From: Pelotomaculum sp.
Lineage (GTDB): Bacteria > Bacillota > Desulfotomaculia > Desulfotomaculales > Pelotomaculaceae
Direction: 5' to 3'
Assembly: GCA_003489345.1 (NCBI GenBank)
Contig: DNIT01000208.1
Span: 11,839-17,859, forward strand
Length of the DNA stretch: 6,021 nt
The translations under genes were made by a program, and so were the position numbers. The notes under the pieces are model-generated. The model was not told where the DNA came from. It worked only from the letters and a program-made list of their open reading frames with translations, and searched no databases. This document shows, piece after piece, positions 5,085 through 6,021 of this stretch (position 1 is the stretch's first letter; every line of letters begins with the position of its first letter).

Positions 5085-6021
5085 ATGAAAAAACTGTTAC
5101 CTGTCGGAGTCCTGGTCCTGGCCCTTGCTGCGGCAATCATATTAAACCAGCAGCGGGGCGCAAGCGCGGCGCCGGACCATAACGCCAGTTTTGTGGTCAA
5201 TCAGGCGACATTCATAGCAGACGGGCAGGCCCGGGCCATGGACGTAGTGCCCTTCGTTGAGAGCAACCGTACTTACGTCCCGGCGCGCTATCTGGCCTAC
5301 GCCCTGGGTATCCCGGAGGACGGTGTCATTTGGGACGCTCTTAACCAATCGGTAACCATCACTTCCGCAGACGGGAAAACCATCATTATTACCGTTGGAC
5401 GGGCGGTCCTGACTGTGGACGGCAGTGAACAGGCCATAGACGCGCCTCCCCTCTTCAGGGAAGGACGGATATTTCTGCCGGTCAAATGGCTGGCCCAAGC
5501 ACTGGGTTATGAGGTGAGTTGGGACGAGGCCACCTCGACCGTTCTGGTGGGGCCGCCCGGCAGTATAGCGCATAAACCGGCTGATAAAGCCGCACCTCTA
5601 CCCTCCGTAGGCTCCTACGAAAACCTAAAAGACCTGCTGGCAAATGCACAGTCACGCAGCGAAGGCTTTTCCAACGGAGTTGATCAGGCCGAGGCCGTCC
5701 CGTTAAGGGCGGCACAGTCTACCAACCAAAAAGCTGAGTCTTCGGCAGCCGGGGCCGCCGCCCCCCAGTCTGACACCGGCTATTCCAGAACCAATGTGCA
5801 GGTTGAGGGTGTGGACGAAGCGGATATCGTCAAAACCGACGGAGTCTACATCTATCAGGTTAACCGGGAACGGGTAGTGGTTACCAAGGCGCAGCCCGCC
5901 GCAGATATGGTGGTGGTCAGTACGCTCGACTTTGCCGGCAAGGACTTTTCACCCCTGGAAATGTATGTGGATGAAAAATACCTGGTGGTGATCGGGACCA
6001 CCCACAGCCAGGTGAACCAGC
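5085..6021 (+). CDS. Exported protein with copper-amine-oxidase-like stalk domain and C-terminal beta-propeller (3' end outside window)
   Basis: The frame is open from ATG 5085 to the window end (312 codons seen). GTGAGG lies 8 bases before the start. The N-terminus is a signal peptide: MKKLL, a hydrophobic core to about residue 20, and an ASA cleavage site near 28. Residues about 36-155 are two copper-amine-oxidase N-terminal-like (stalk) repeats. Each has a 'V.PF.E..RTYVPARYLA.ALG...W' type core, the second reading REGRIFLPVKWLAQALGYEVSW. This domain is common in clostridial surface proteins and does not imply oxidase activity. Residues about 156-232 are an Ala/Ser/Pro/Gln-rich linker. From 234 the segment YSRTNVQVEGVDEADIVKTD is the hallmark opening of the secreted beta-propeller family distantly related to WD-40 (Beta_propel). 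Its role, probably in binding or envelope processes, is unknown. It is divergent from the regulator, which may control it. Confidence 0.85.
   Translation, partial: MKKLLPVGVLVLALAAAIILNQQRGASAAPDHNASFVVNQATFIADGQARAMDVVPFVESNRTYVPARYLAYALGIPEDGVIWDALNQSVTITSADGKTIIITVGRAVLTVDGSEQAIDAPPLFREGRIFLPVKWLAQALGYEVSWDEATSTVLVGPPGSIAHKPADKAAPLPSVGSYENLKDLLANAQSRSEGFSNGVDQAEAVPLRAAQSTNQKAESSAAGAAAPQSDTGYSRTNVQVEGVDEADIVKTDGVYIYQVNRERVVVTKAQPAADMVVVSTLDFAGKDFSPLEMYVDEKYLVVIGTTHSQVNQ

Noticed and set aside
5142..5715. Three minus-strand frames opposite the exported protein gene
   Set aside because: The + strand frame here has a signal peptide, two stalk repeats and a propeller signature; the opposite frames have none and overlap one another.
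1..6021. CRISPR array, tRNA, rRNA, insertion sequence or phage genes
   Set aside because: I found no regularly spaced repeats, cloverleaf, transposase motif or attachment-like duplication anywhere in the window.

Overview
The window looks like part of a Gram-positive, clostridial (Firmicutes) chromosome. The ribosome binding sites are strong GGAGG/GAGG-type sites, there is a consensus sigma-A promoter, and the riboflavin genes run in the Bacillus/Clostridium order ribD-ribE-ribBA-ribH behind an FMN riboswitch. The secreted protein at the right edge, with a copper-amine-oxidase-like stalk and a beta-propeller, is also of a type common in Peptococcaceae-like clostridia. Family-level placement is inference only.

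Layout: positions 1-378 hold the C-terminal third of a major facilitator (MFS) transporter on the + strand, cut by the window edge. Positions 379-651 are non-coding and carry several hairpins between two convergent transcription units. Positions 652-4145 are a tight minus-strand riboflavin operon: ribD (deaminase/reductase), ribE (riboflavin synthase), ribBA (DHBP synthase/GTP cyclohydrolase II) and ribH (lumazine synthase). Together these enzymes convert GTP and ribulose 5-phosphate to riboflavin; only the known dephosphorylation step is not encoded here. The leader (about 4146-4406) contains a complete FMN aptamer and an intrinsic terminator. An eight-base-pair alternative pairing between the aptamer's 5' strand and the terminator's 5' arm suggests classical transcription attenuation. 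It is driven by a perfect TTGACA-17-TATAAT promoter.

Immediately upstream, in the same orientation, is a small GntR-type regulator with a winged helix and a C-terminal coiled coil (4479-4895). It resembles the N-terminal part of BusR-like regulators but lacks their RCK_C ligand domain. Divergent from it, on the + strand from 5085 to the window end, is an exported protein with a stalk domain and the start of a C-terminal beta-propeller. The intergenic DNA holds a nearly perfect 24-bp palindrome (4951-4974), and the rib promoter is overlapped by two further inverted repeats. These are candidate operators, which raises the possibility of protein-mediated control on top of the riboswitch.

The riboflavin part is textbook in content. 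The less ordinary parts are the truncated BusR-like regulator with palindromes around it, and the secreted beta-propeller protein of unknown role.
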